Source: Chryseobacterium gleum (GTDB lineage: Bacteria > Bacteroidota > Bacteroidia > Flavobacteriales_C > GCA-002722245). Taken from it: a stretch of DNA of 35,432 bases. The notes below the pieces were generated by a model. The model saw nothing but the letters and a program-made list of their open reading frames with translations, searched no databases and was not told the DNA's origin. The DNA lies in contig CAMBXP010000018.1 in the NCBI GenBank assembly GCA_945871895.1, positions 1-35,432 on the forward strand, read 5' to 3'. Shown here in pieces: positions 1 to 8,571 of the stretch (position 1 is its first letter; each line of letters begins with the position of its first letter). The position numbers and the translations under genes are program-made.

Positions 1-2
1 GT

Positions 3-614
3 CAGCTTGAAGAAGAATTGGTAGCCTTGGGCGGTAAAGCAAAAGGATTTAAATCAGATGCATCCAATTTCGCTGCTTCAGAGCAATTGGTAAATGATGT
101 TGTGGCTCAATTTGGTACTGTAGATATTGTGGTGAACAACGCTGGTATCACCAGAGATAACTTGTTGATGAGAATGACCGAACAACAATTTGATGAGGTG
201 ATTAGCACCAACTTGAAATCGATATTCAACTTAACCAAAGCGGTAACTCGGCCGATGTTAAAAGCGCGCAAGGGTTCTATCATTAATATAGGAAGTGTGG
301 TTGGTGTGAATGGTAATGCCGGACAATCAAACTACGCTGCTTCAAAAGCGGGGACTTACGGTTTCACTAAATCGATAGCTAAAGAGTTGGGTTCAAGAAG
401 TATTCGTTGTAATGCAATTGCTCCAGGTTTCATTAAAACAGAAATGACAGAGGTTTTAGACCCTAAAGTAGTTGAAGGTTGGGTGAAAGATATTCCATTG
501 CAAAGAGCTGGTGAAGGTGATGATATTGCTGAATTGGCTTTGTTCTTGGCTTCTGATAATAGCACTTATATTACCGGACAAGTGATTAACGTTTGCGGCG
601 GTATGTCGATGTAA
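3..614 (+). CDS. fabG: 3-oxoacyl-ACP reductase FabG, 5' end cut by window
   Basis: This is the NADPH-dependent 3-oxoacyl-[ACP] reductase, the first reduction of the fatty acid elongation cycle in the cytosol. The reading frame is open from the window edge, so about 45 N-terminal residues, including the glycine-rich nucleotide loop, lie outside. In the visible 203 residues I see the NNAG motif (about residue 45), the catalytic Ser in IGSVVG (about 98) and the YxxxK pair (Tyr about 111, Lys about 115), then the PGFIKTEM loop and a C-terminal TGQVINVCGG, all typical of FabG among short-chain dehydrogenases. A TTG at 18 is only an internal codon and not a start. The next gene begins 12 nt after the stop. 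Another SDR of this subfamily remains possible, but the fit to FabG is close. Confidence 0.93.
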   Translation, partial: QLEEELVALGGKAKGFKSDASNFAASEQLVNDVVAQFGTVDIVVNNAGITRDNLLMRMTEQQFDEVISTNLKSIFNLTKAVTRPMLKARKGSIINIGSVVGVNGNAGQSNYAASKAGTYGFTKSIAKELGSRSIRCNAIAPGFIKTEMTEVLDPKVVEGWVKDIPLQRAGEGDDIAELALFLASDNSTYITGQVINVCGGMSM

Positions 615-626
615 TATTTTGAAAAT

Positions 627-2696
627 TTGGAACTGATAACGCAATACTCGGCTTGGTATATATTACTGTGCTTAACTCTTGGTGTTGCTTATGCCTCCAT
701 TTTTTATTGGCGTAACTTAAAAGTAGCAGAACTATCTTCTTCATTGAAGGTGGTTCTGTTTTGTTTTAGAGCTATTGTAGTTTCTATCATTTCATTTTTA
801 TTGCTTTCTCCTTTTATTAAATCGGTTTCATCTAATGTGGAGAAGCCTATCATGGTGGTGGCTATCGATAATTCATCTTCTATACCAAAGAACGATAATG
901 CACTCTTGCGCGAAAAAATTGATGAATTAAAAACATCTTTTGCCAATAAATACGAATTGAACTTTTGCACTTTTGGTGATAAAGTATTGCAAAACGACAG
1001 TTTGAATTTTAGTGCCAAAACCACCAATTTCTCTGTTTTATTTGAAGATATTGAAACACGCTATGCCAACAAAAATGTGGGTGGTGTGGTAGTGATGAGC
1101 GATGGTATGTATAATTCGGGACAAAATCCGGCTTACATCAAAAAAATGGCTCATGTGCCTTTTTTCTCGGTTTTGTTGGGCGATACTTCATCGTACAAAG
1201 ATGTTTTTGTAAAAGAATTGTTTTTCAATAACCTCACTTATTTAGGTAACAATTTCCCTTTGGAAGTGATGGTGGGCAGTAACGATTGCAAAAATGAATC
1301 AACTGTTATTTCTGTGTCCATCGATGGTGAGCAAAAGAAATCAGATGAACTACGAATCACAAAATCATTGCTCAATTATAAAACTTTGTTGCGTGCCGAA
1401 AAAACAGGCATGCATAAGATTACCGTGAATATTAAAACTTTAAAAGGTGAAAAAATTATAGACAATAATGTGCGCGAAGTTTATGTAGAAGTGCTAGATG
1501 GCCGCCAAAAGATTTTGATTTTGGGGCAAGGTCCGCACCCCGATTTAGGTGCCATAAAAAGTGCAATAGAAAGCAACGACAATTACCAAGTCGATTTGTC
1601 ATTCTTCAACGATTTTAAAGGAAACCTTGAGCAATACAACGTTTTAATAATGCATCAACTTCCAGCCGATGTTACCCTAGGCGAAAAGTTGTTGGCCAAG
1701 GCTTACGCTAAGAAAATGGGCGTTTGTGTTGTGTTGGGTACACAAACCAAATATGTGTCGTTGGGCAGATATAATTTAGGAATTCAATGGGCTAATCTTT
1801 CTTCGGCACGCAGTTTTAATGATGTGTATCCATTGGTGAATAAAGATTTTTCTTTGTTTTCTGTTGATGAATCGACCAAAGAGTTTTTGTCGGATGTGCC
1901 GCCACTTAAAGTGCCTTTTACGCAGTTTAGTGTGCCTGGTGATGCCTATGTGTTTGCGCACCAAACGGTAGGTAAGGTGGAAACCGATTTGCCGTTAATT
2001 TCATTTTATTCGGTAGAAGAGTCGAAAGTATGTTTGGTAGCTGGAGAGGGTATTTGGAGATGGAAGATGCATGATTTTATGAAGAATGAAAATGATCAGC
2101 ATTTTAAAGAAATACTTCAAAAAATGGTGCAGTATATTTCTATTAAAGAAGATAAATCAAACTTTAGAATTAACCATAAAAAGAAGTTCTTAGAGAATGA
2201 AGAAGTGCTTTTAGATGCCGAATTGTACAACGATTCTTACGAGTTGTTTAACAAGAGCGAAGTGAGTTTTAAGTTGAGCAATGAGAAAGGTAAAGTGTTC
2301 AATTATTTGTTTGAGCCTATCAACGACAGATATCATTTAAACGCTGGGTTTTTAGTGCCGGGCACCTATTCTTATGTGGCTAAAACGACAGTAGGCTCTA
2401 AGCAATTAGAAAAAAAAGGAAAATTCGTGGTGGAGGAAATGAATTTAGAAGGCATTAGTACCAAAGCAGATGTTTTTGTGATGAAACAATTGGCTTCTTC
2501 AACTGGCGGAGATTTCTATTTTGTTAATGAAACTTCGAAAATGATCAATACCATTTTGGCTCGCGAAGATATTAAGCCTGTAGAGCATTCTTCGGTAGAG
2601 TTGAAAGAGTTGATTCATCAAAAATGGCTTTTCTTTTTAATCATTGTATTGCTTAGTGTAGAGTGGGTGGTACGCAAACGTTACGGACTAAATTAA
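627..2696 (+). CDS. VWA-domain membrane protein
   Basis: A 689-residue membrane protein with a von Willebrand A-like domain, of a type common in Bacteroidota and of unknown specific role. Two membrane segments come first (about 10-28 and 41-64). The VWA fold follows, with a DxSxS metal-site motif (Asp81, Ser83, Ser85, sequence DNSSS) and an SDG segment near 158-160. A long beta-rich region follows, and a last hydrophobic segment (about 668-682) ends in a basic tail. The start is TTG: a stop lies just upstream in frame and no ATG occurs until the VWA core. It follows fabG by 12 nt and ends 2 nt before the M48 protease, so the three are probably co-transcribed. The function is not known. Partner binding in the periplasm is an inference from the metal-site motif. 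Confidence 0.85.
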   Translation: MELITQYSAWYILLCLTLGVAYASIFYWRNLKVAELSSSLKVVLFCFRAIVVSIISFLLLSPFIKSVSSNVEKPIMVVAIDNSSSIPKNDNALLREKIDELKTSFANKYELNFCTFGDKVLQNDSLNFSAKTTNFSVLFEDIETRYANKNVGGVVVMSDGMYNSGQNPAYIKKMAHVPFFSVLLGDTSSYKDVFVKELFFNNLTYLGNNFPLEVMVGSNDCKNESTVISVSIDGEQKKSDELRITKSLLNYKTLLRAEKTGMHKITVNIKTLKGEKIIDNNVREVYVEVLDGRQKILILGQGPHPDLGAIKSAIESNDNYQVDLSFFNDFKGNLEQYNVLIMHQLPADVTLGEKLLAKAYAKKMGVCVVLGTQTKYVSLGRYNLGIQWANLSSARSFNDVYPLVNKDFSLFSVDESTKEFLSDVPPLKVPFTQFSVPGDAYVFAHQTVGKVETDLPLISFYSVEESKVCLVAGEGIWRWKMHDFMKNENDQHFKEILQKMVQYISIKEDKSNFRINHKKKFLENEEVLLDAELYNDSYELFNKSEVSFKLSNEKGKVFNYLFEPINDRYHLNAGFLVPGTYSYVAKTTVGSKQLEKKGKFVVEEMNLEGISTKADVFVMKQLASSTGGDFYFVNETSKMINTILAREDIKPVEHSSVELKELIHQKWLFFLIIVLLSVEWVVRKRYGLN

Positions 2697-2698
2697 AC

Positions 2699-3931
2699 AT
2701 GACAGCTCAACTTATTTTTAATTGCATCATTGTGTTGCTGATTTTGAATTTTGTATTCGATTCAGTTTTGAATTACCTAAACCATAAATCTGCAGGAGCT
2801 GCTGTAGGCGAGGAGTTGAAGGGATTGTATGATGAAGAGAAATACAAGAAGTCGGTAGAGTACAATGCTGTGCGCTATCGCTTTTCAATGGTGAGTTCGG
2901 TTTTGGGAATTACCGTTTTATTGTTGGCTTTCTATTTCAATGCCTTTGCTAAGTTAGATGCCTTTGTTCGAACGCACACCCAAAGTGAAGTTGCTGTTTC
3001 ATTGTTGTTTTTTGGATTGTTGGCTCTTGCTGCCGATCTGCTTTCTACACCACTTTCATTGTACAACATTTTCGTAATTGAGCAGAAATATGGCTTCAAT
3101 AAAATAACGCTTAAACTATTTATTGGCGATAAAATTAAATCTTACGCTTTGGCTGTTTTGATTGGCGGAGCTTTATTGTACCTGGTGATTTCAATTTATC
3201 TTTCTTTTGCCGAGTGGTTTTGGTTGCTGGCTTGGTCGGCGCTCACCATCGTTTCATTAGTAATGGTGATGTTTTATGCCTCGGTTATCCTGCCATTGTT
3301 CAATAAGTTAAAACCTTTGGAAGCTGGAGAATTGAGAACAGAAATTGAGAATTACTGTGCTAAAGAAGGCTATGCTTTAAATAATTTATTTGTGATGGAT
3401 GGCTCAAAACGGTCCACCAAGGCCAATGCATTTTTTAGCGGATTGGGAAGAAAAAAGAAAATCGTGTTGTTTGATACCTTGATTGAGAAATTATCTGTGC
3501 AAGAAGTTACTGCAGTGTTGGCGCATGAAATCGGACATTACAAAAAGAAGCATACGCTATCTCAAATAGTGTTGTCGTCGTTGCAAATGCTGTTGATGTT
3601 TTTCGTGCTGGGTTGGATGATGAAGAATCCCATGTTGTCGCAAGCGCTCGATGTACCCAAACATAGTTTTCATATAGCAGTAATGGTCTTCTTTCTTTTG
3701 TATAGTCCGGTTTCATTGGTAATTAGCCTACTCAACAACATTCTTTCCCGCAAGAACGAATACGAGGCAGATGCCTTTGCAAAAGAAACTTACAATGGAA
3801 ACGACTTAGGTGAAGCACTTAAAAAATTGTCTACCGATAGCTTGAGCAACTTAACGCCGCATCCTTATTACGTTTTTGTTCATTATTCGCATCCTACTTT
3901 GTTGCAAAGATTAAGTAAATTGAAGGCTTAA
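2699..3931 (+). CDS. M48 family (Ste24/CAAX protease-like) membrane metallopeptidase
   Basis: A 410-residue integral-membrane zinc protease of the M48A family, which in eukaryotes processes CAAX-prenylated proteins. Bacterial members are thought to act in membrane protein turnover. Several hydrophobic segments precede the catalytic part. The zinc motif HEIGH lies at about 276-280, followed by lysine-rich KKKH, and the third ligand Glu is in NEYEADAF at about 356. Another membrane pair lies between them, as in Ste24. The start chosen is the ATG at 2699, 2 nt after the upstream stop. An upstream in-frame codon at 2663 would overlap the VWA gene and adds non-conserved residues. A strong hairpin terminator follows. 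The substrate cannot be told from sequence. Confidence 0.9.
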   Translation: MTAQLIFNCIIVLLILNFVFDSVLNYLNHKSAGAAVGEELKGLYDEEKYKKSVEYNAVRYRFSMVSSVLGITVLLLAFYFNAFAKLDAFVRTHTQSEVAVSLLFFGLLALAADLLSTPLSLYNIFVIEQKYGFNKITLKLFIGDKIKSYALAVLIGGALLYLVISIYLSFAEWFWLLAWSALTIVSLVMVMFYASVILPLFNKLKPLEAGELRTEIENYCAKEGYALNNLFVMDGSKRSTKANAFFSGLGRKKKIVLFDTLIEKLSVQEVTAVLAHEIGHYKKKHTLSQIVLSSLQMLLMFFVLGWMMKNPMLSQALDVPKHSFHIAVMVFFLLYSPVSLVISLLNNILSRKNEYEADAFAKETYNGNDLGEALKKLSTDSLSNLTPHPYYVFVHYSHPTLLQRLSKLKA

Positions 3932-3958
3932 TAGCACACTTATCAACAATTGTTGAGA

Positions 3959-3996
3959 AACCGTTCCCGATAAAGTCGGGAGCGGTTTTTTGTTTT
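3959..3996 (+). terminator. Rho-independent terminator after the M48 protease gene
   Basis: A 12-bp stem (3959-3970 with 3976-3987; one G-T pair) has a 5-nt loop and a run of T residues after it. It lies 27 nt past the stop codon and closes the fabG-VWA-M48 transcription unit. Confidence 0.9.
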
Positions 3997-4032
3997 CAAT
4001 TCCTAACATTAAATTTACGGCAAAATAAAACC

Positions 4033-4584
4033 TTGGGATTTTTTAACGACATACGACGCAAAGTAGCAGAAATGGCTTCTAAAGCCGGTGCATCGCAAGA
4101 GCGTGAAGTGGTGCCTGTTAGTTTTTCGCCCGGTAAAACCTGCGCAATTCTTTATAGGGCTTACGATGAAGAGGAAAGTGAGTTGATTCGTAAATTCGTG
4201 AAATACCTAAGAGATTATAAACTAACGGTGTTGGCTTTAGGGTATTACGATACCCCTAAAATGCCCGAAGGTGTAAATCCTAAGCTAGAGTTTGATTACT
4301 TTACAAAAAAGGATTTAAATTTGTTGATGCAGCCCGGCGGTAAAACAGTCGCTAATTTCATTGAAGAACCTTACGATATTTTGATTGATACTAGCATGGA
4401 GCCATTTTTTCCATTCAAGTATATTGTAAGTCATTCGAATGCAAAGTTTAGGGTAGGCCGACAAGAATTAGAGTACAGTAATCTTTTCGATATGATGATT
4501 AAGGTGGAAGAAGGAAAAGATTTAAAGTATTTGTTGCGACATATAGACCATTATTTGAACATTATTAATAAAGAGACAATATGA
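4033..4584 (+). CDS. Small conserved Bacteroidota protein (DUF6913-like)
   Basis: A 183-residue soluble protein with no signal peptide or membrane segment. It begins MGFFNDIRR and contains an alternation of strands and helices, with a conserved-looking KTCAILYRAYDEEE segment near 33-46 and LIDTSMEP near 119-126. I recall it as one of the unnamed families frequent in Bacteroidota, probably DUF6913, but cannot confirm the number. The start is a TTG at 4033, since the only other early start codon (ATG of AEMASK) would drop the conserved beginning. Its TGA overlaps the ATG of dapA (ATGA), so the two are translationally coupled. The link to lysine/peptidoglycan synthesis is by position only. Confidence 0.7.
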   Translation: MGFFNDIRRKVAEMASKAGASQEREVVPVSFSPGKTCAILYRAYDEEESELIRKFVKYLRDYKLTVLALGYYDTPKMPEGVNPKLEFDYFTKKDLNLLMQPGGKTVANFIEEPYDILIDTSMEPFFPFKYIVSHSNAKFRVGRQELEYSNLFDMMIKVEEGKDLKYLLRHIDHYLNIINKETI

Positions 4585-5447
4585 ATTTGAAAGGAACGGG
4601 AGTAGCACTGATAACGCCATTTACGAAAGAAAATGAAGTAGATTATACGGCATTGACTAAGTTGGTGAATAAGGTGATAGAGGGTGGAGTAAATTATTTG
4701 GTGGTTTTGGGTACAACAGGCGAATCTGTTACGCTTACCAAAGACGAAAAGAAGAAGGTGGTAGCTAAAGTGAAGGAAGTGAACGCGGGAAGATTGCCTA
4801 TCATGCTTGGAATAGGAGGAAACAACACAGCGGAGATTGTTCATGAAATTGAAACGACAGATTACACTGGAATCTCATCTATTTTAAGTGTGTCGCCAGC
4901 TTATAATCGTCCGTCACAAGAAGGTATTTACCAGCATTACGCTGCTATCGCAAAAGCATCTCCGCTTCCAGTAATTTTATACAATGTGCCGGCAAGAACT
5001 GGTAGTTCTGTGGCTATTGAAACATCATTAAGATTGGCGAAAGATTTCAAAAACATCATTGCTATGAAAGATGCTTCGGCAGGATTAGAGCAGTGCAAAG
5101 GCTTGGTGAACGGCGGTTTCGCGGTAACATCTGGCGACGATGCTTTGGCTTTAGATATGATTAAATTGGGTGCTGTTGGTTTAATATCTGTTATCGCTAA
5201 TGCTTATCCGAAAGAGGTGGTTGCCATAGTTGATGCAGCTTTAGAAGGCGATTTCAACGCAGCTCAAGAAGCGCACAATCATTTAACTCCTGTAATGAAT
5301 GTTGCCTTCGATGACGGAAATCCATCAAGCATCAAATATTTCTTGCACAAACAAGGTTTGATTGAAAACACTTTGCGATTGCCATTGGTGCCTGTGAAGA
5401 AAGAAAGTGCAGAGAGAATTGAGAAGGTTTGGGAGAGTTTTAAGTAA
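4581..5447 (+). CDS. dapA: 4-hydroxy-tetrahydrodipicolinate synthase
   Basis: DapA condenses pyruvate with L-aspartate semialdehyde, the first committed step to diaminopimelate and lysine. At 288 residues it has the usual TIM-barrel length. Visible are GTTGE (about 44-48), the Tyr of LYNVPARTG (Tyr134, with Arg139) and the Schiff-base lysine in IAMKDAS (Lys163). These separate it from N-acetylneuraminate lyase, which shares the fold. The ATG overlaps the stop of the gene before it by 4 nt. A strong terminator lies 17 nt after the stop, and the accessory island begins there. Confidence 0.95.
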   Translation: MNLKGTGVALITPFTKENEVDYTALTKLVNKVIEGGVNYLVVLGTTGESVTLTKDEKKKVVAKVKEVNAGRLPIMLGIGGNNTAEIVHEIETTDYTGISSILSVSPAYNRPSQEGIYQHYAAIAKASPLPVILYNVPARTGSSVAIETSLRLAKDFKNIIAMKDASAGLEQCKGLVNGGFAVTSGDDALALDMIKLGAVGLISVIANAYPKEVVAIVDAALEGDFNAAQEAHNHLTPVMNVAFDDGNPSSIKYFLHKQGLIENTLRLPLVPVKKESAERIEKVWESFK

Positions 5448-5464
5448 CAAATTGCCTATAGAAG

Positions 5465-5503
5465 TAGGGCGTTCGTAAGTAAACGGACGCCCTATTTTTT
5501 TTC
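5465..5503 (+). terminator. Rho-independent terminator after dapA
   Basis: An 11-bp stem (5465-5475 with 5484-5494, one T-G pair) with an 8-nt loop is followed by nine T residues. It marks the left border of the accessory region. Confidence 0.92.
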
Positions 5504-5938
5504 TTAAAAGCACGACAGATGTAAATATTTTATGGAATATTTGCGAGAGAAGAATATCGAAGAATTAATCAATAATATTTAAAAAGAAACAAAATAATAA
5601 AGCATCTAGGTGATGTTAAATTTATACAGTAGTTGGAGAAATTAAGCGGTAAAAAAATTACATTTAGAAAAAATGGAAGGCAAAAAAAGAAGATATGATT
5701 GGATATGAAAGAAAAAAAGTGTCTGTCTCTATTATTAAAGAAAATAGAAAAGATGACAGGAAAAACATTTAATTTCAACAAAAAAGGTCGACCAAAAAAG
5801 AAAATAAATGTTGAAGCGTGAAGATAATACCTACCGTCCCTATATATGATTAATTAGCAACAAAGAAAATTGATAAATCAGTTTCATCCGTTGAGATAGA
5901 AAAACTGTTAAATAGTAACCAATATGGTAACTTTTCAT
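5504..5938. other. A-rich spacer with gene debris, no intact gene
   Basis: The + strand is extremely rich in A, and frames are broken by many stops. Two short runs look like scraps of a coding sequence. One begins at the ATG near 5532 and reads 16 residues. The other, 5753-5821, is a 22-residue frame ending in NKKGRPKKKINVEA, where GRPKK resembles an AT-hook-like basic motif seen in many mobilization proteins. Neither can be assigned. I take the stretch as decayed DNA at the edge of the island. Confidence 0.5.
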
Positions 5939-5946
5939 TATATTTG
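5939..5946 (+). promoter_or_regulatory. Bacteroidota -7 element before higB1
   Basis: TATATTTG fits the Bacteroidota -7 consensus TAnnTTTG exactly and lies 23 nt before the higB1 ATG. No clear -33 TTTG is found at the usual spacing. Two copies of a GTAACC/GGTAAC-like hexamer (5915-5931) sit just upstream, at a place where a HigA-type repressor could bind; that role is inferred. Confidence 0.55.
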
Positions 5947-5969
5947 TAGTATTAAATGATAGCAGAGTA

Positions 5970-6284
5970 ATGAATATACATAACAAAAGTTCATTGAGTG
6001 AATATTCTCAGAAGCATCCTGATTGTAAGGACACCCTTGAAAGTTGGTATCATGATGTATTAACCAAAGAGTGGAAAAAGCCATCGGATATTACTAAAGA
6101 TTTTAATACGGCACGAACTGTAAAGAATAACAGGGCTATCTTTAAAATTAATGGTAATGATTATCGGTTAATCACCGAGCAGCAGTATGAGAAAGGTTGG
6201 GTCTTTGTTAAGTTCATTGGCACTCATGCAGAATATGATAAGATTGACCCTGAAACGGTTGATATGTATAGGAAGAAAAAGTAG
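5970..6284 (+). CDS. higB: HigB-family toxin (type II toxin-antitoxin), copy 1
   Basis: A 104-residue toxin of the HigB branch of the RelE/ParE superfamily, expected to be a ribosome-dependent mRNA interferase held inactive by its partner. The layout matches the family: an N-terminal helix with SWYHDVL, the central KNNRAIFKINGNDYRLI strand region, and the near-invariant FVKFIGTHAEYDKID at the C-terminus. The ATG is 23 nt after a good -7 element. The antitoxin gene follows after 26 nt, giving the toxin-first order typical of higBA. A second, diverged higBA pair lies at 11718-12397. Confidence 0.9.
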   Translation: MNIHNKSSLSEYSQKHPDCKDTLESWYHDVLTKEWKKPSDITKDFNTARTVKNNRAIFKINGNDYRLITEQQYEKGWVFVKFIGTHAEYDKIDPETVDMYRKKK

Positions 6285-6310
6285 AAAAAGATTGTAAAAA
6301 AATAATAGGT

Positions 6311-6667
6311 ATGGAACTCAAAATAATTAAAACAAAAAAAGACTACTTAGTAGCAATGGAAAGATTTGAAGAAATTTTTTCTGCAAAAAAAGGCACCAAA
6401 GAAAGTGATGAGGCAGATGTATTGTCTTTAATCATCAAAGATTACGAAGACAAACATTATGTAATTGAAGCACCGCACCCATTGGATGCTATCAAATACC
6501 GTATGGAGCAACAGGGGCTTAGTAATAGTGATTTAGCTAAGATACTTGGTTACAAAAGCAGAGTGAGTGATATATTTCACAACACTCGAAAGCTGAATCT
6601 TAATATGATTCGCAAACTTTATGAGAAGCTAAACATACCATTAGAAACATTGGTGAAAGAATATTAG
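6311..6667 (+). CDS. higA: HigA-family antitoxin, XRE helix-turn-helix, copy 1
   Basis: A 118-residue antitoxin that neutralises the HigB encoded just upstream and should repress their common promoter. The N-terminal half (KTKKDYLVAMERFEEIFSA) is the helical part usual in this family. The C-terminal half, about 60-118, holds an XRE-type helix-turn-helix (GLSNSDLAKILGYKSRVSDI) and the ETLVKEY tail. The gene begins 26 nt after higB1. Beyond it the sequence turns into broken open frames, so the pair is a self-contained module. Confidence 0.9.
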   Translation: MELKIIKTKKDYLVAMERFEEIFSAKKGTKESDEADVLSLIIKDYEDKHYVIEAPHPLDAIKYRMEQQGLSNSDLAKILGYKSRVSDIFHNTRKLNLNMIRKLYEKLNIPLETLVKEY

Positions 6668-6688
6668 CAGATAATTTTAAATCATTAA

Positions 6689-6937
6689 GAAATTGGGACG
6701 GACGGCATAGCCGTCAACTTAAGCGACTTATTCACCGCTGTTTCAGCAGGCCTAAAGGCAAGAGTGAAGGCAGGCTTAAGAATGTCTATAATGGCAGAGT
6801 TTGCTTTTCTTAAAGATGGTACGCCAGTAGGTGGGAATACAATAGGAAGTTTAGTGCAAGATAAAGATTTGATTACTACCTTATTACATGCTATGACCAA
6901 TGAGTCTTTAATGTTCAATGGAATTGGGAAGCTTTAA
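6689..6937 (+). pseudogene. C-terminal fragment of an unrecognised protein
   Basis: The frame 6689-6937 is open for 82 codons after an in-frame TAA but has no start at its head. The first ATG is at about 6780. It reads like real protein (IGTDGIAVNLSDLFTAVSAG, then RVKAGLRMSIMAEFAFLKDG, ending FNGIGKL), with balanced composition unlike the A-rich spacer. I do not recognise the family. The first part overlaps a perfect small palindrome (6701-6715). It is best read as the 3' end of a gene whose front was lost during rearrangement after higA1. A shorter protein from an internal ATG is also possible. Confidence 0.4.
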
Positions 6938-6941
6938 TAGT

Positions 6942-7094
6942 ATGAAAAGTAATAAATTTTGTTGTTTTGATTTGGATGTTATAAAAACGAATTATATAAA
7001 ACCCAATGGCAATGTAAAGTTTGCCGCTGTTATATGTTCTATAGAAGGAGACGGAAATGACAATTTAACATTGGTGTTTAATGAAAATATTTAA
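6942..7094 (+). CDS. Small hypothetical protein, 50 residues
   Basis: The frame runs from an ATG 4 nt after the preceding fragment to a TAA at 7092-7094. It encodes MKSNKFCCFDLDVIK..., ending NDNLTLVFNENI, with no signal peptide or membrane segment and no family I know. Composition is protein-like but the length is small, so this may be a truncated remnant. It lies just ahead of the LRR lipoprotein gene. Confidence 0.35.
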   Translation: MKSNKFCCFDLDVIKTNYIKPNGNVKFAAVICSIEGDGNDNLTLVFNENI

Positions 7095-7163
7095 AATTTT
7101 TTCTATATGGGTATTAGTAGTAGTTATCATGTAAGAGTAAGAAAACTGTTTAGTATTAGTAGA

Positions 7164-8174
7164 ATGAGAATTGTTGTATCTTGTGTAATCTCGTTGTTTA
7201 TTTGCTTGGCATGCAATGGTGAAGGAAATGCCTCTTCTTTTAATCAGAATGATCTCTCTCTTGATACATTAAAATGGGAAAATATTCCTAGTGAGAATAT
7301 TTTCAAGCTTTCTCAATTACTACCTATAAAGAATCAAAGTAAGGAATTACTTGACAAAGTACTTTTGCTTGAGGTTGATTTAGAACCCCGTGATTATACT
7401 TTTTCGTATCACCAGTTGTGTGAATTTAAAAATTTACTAGGAATTAGGCTAACGACTAGATATTCTTATGAACAACTATGGAGTTCTAATTTATTTGATT
7501 TTTCATTATTGAGTAATTTCCGATTTTTTAGAGCAGAAGGAGTAATTGATCAAAGAGTTTTTGATAGGGTTTTAAAAGCTAAAAATATTAAGGAGATTAT
7601 TGCTAAGTCGGTATTGGATAGTATTCCGCCTTATATAAAAGATTGCACTAAGCTAGAGGTTTTGAAAATATATTGCCATGTTAAAGCGCCAATTGAAATG
7701 GCAGCACTTCCATTGAAAGATATGATTTGCAGTTTCTCCAATACTGAAATGTATTTTCAGTTAAGATTTTTGGAATCGCTTGACTTATCCTCCATAGATA
7801 GTATTCCTAGTGAAATTGGGAATCTTACCAAATTGAAGGTTTTATCGATTGATAATTCTAGAATTAATAATATTCCACAGAGTATAGGTAAATGTAGGGA
7901 TTTAGTAGAATTACGTATAGAAAGATGTCCTAACCTTAAAAAATTACCCGATTCACTTATGTTTTGTAAAAACATGAAATTACTGATAATAAAGGATGTT
8001 CCTTTAGTTAGTTTTCCTAATGTTCGAAATATTTCTACTCTAACTAAAATAGAAATTGAAAAAACTAAAATTAAAAGCGTTCCTGACTTTATTGGTTCTT
8101 TATCGGGTATCAAAGAATTAACGATAAATGAATCTAGTGTGTTAGATGTGAGCGACTGGACTTACTACATTTGA
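7164..8174 (+). pseudogene. LRR lipoprotein, 5' part, interrupted by IS3-family element
   Basis: This is the N-terminal part of a surface or periplasmic lipoprotein. From the ATG at 7164 it begins MRIVVSCVISLFICLAC, a signal peptide with lipobox LAC, so the mature protein would start at the Cys. An upstream ATG at 7107 would put 19 extra residues before the signal and is less likely. From about residue 160 on there are leucine-rich repeats of the LxxLxxLxLxxxxIxxIPxxI type (for example LTKLKVLSIDNSRINNIPQS). The native frame ends at codon GAC 8154-8156. The last six residues, WTYYI plus stop, come from the insertion sequence. The rest of the gene resumes in frame at 9430-9433. A truncated lipoprotein could still be made. 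Its role is unknown. Confidence 0.8.
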
Positions 8175-8224
8175 ATGGACACAGAGTTAAGGTCAAATTG
8201 TAAAACAATTAATACCTTAATAAA

Positions 8225-8539
8225 ATGAAAAAAGAGAGAAAAATTTACAGCAAAGAATTCAAACAAAAAGCAGTTGAATTAAGCAATGTTCGTGGCAATG
8301 TGCAGGAGATTGCCCGCGAACTGGGCGTAGCGGCAGAATTTATATATCGCTGGCGCAAGGAACAAAGTTTAAATCCGTCGCTTGCATTTAGCGGTAATGG
8401 AAAGAAACAGCTTACGGAGGAACAGAAAGAATTAGCACGACTAAAAAAGGAACTTGCAGATGTGAAGATGGAGCGTGATATCCTAAAAAAGGCCGTGAGC
8501 ATCTTCTCCGTGAGCGACAGGAAATCTTTCAATTCATAA
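8225..8539 (+). CDS. IS3-family transposase OrfA
   Basis: A 104-residue DNA-binding subunit with an N-terminal helix-turn-helix (about 8-48: YSKEFKQKAVELS ... NVQEIARELGV ... IYRWRKEQ) and a C-terminal coiled coil or leucine-zipper-like helix (LARLKKELADVKMERDIL). This is the usual OrfA plan. A canonical A-AAA-AAG slippery heptamer lies at 8485-8491 in the zero frame. A -1 shift there joins OrfA to OrfB. Without the shift, OrfA ends 16 codons later. It begins 68 nt inside the left terminus. Confidence 0.93.
   Translation: MKKERKIYSKEFKQKAVELSNVRGNVQEIARELGVAAEFIYRWRKEQSLNPSLAFSGNGKKQLTEEQKELARLKKELADVKMERDILKKAVSIFSVSDRKSFNS
8485..8491 (+). promoter_or_regulatory. Programmed -1 ribosomal frameshift site
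   Basis: A_AAA_AAG is in the correct phase relative to OrfA (codons CTA AAA AAG). After slipping by -1 the frame continues with GREHLLRERQEIFQFIKDHQ straight into OrfB, and gives a 391-residue OrfAB transposase ending at 9399. This is the usual expression mechanism of IS3 elements. Confidence 0.88.
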
Positions 8540-8571
8540 AAGATCATCAGAAAGAATTTCCGGTTGGGAAG

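Noticed and set aside
5569..5781. 70-codon minus-strand frame rich in Phe
   Set aside because: It is the mirror of an A-rich stretch; the Phe/Ile richness follows directly from poly-A/T composition.
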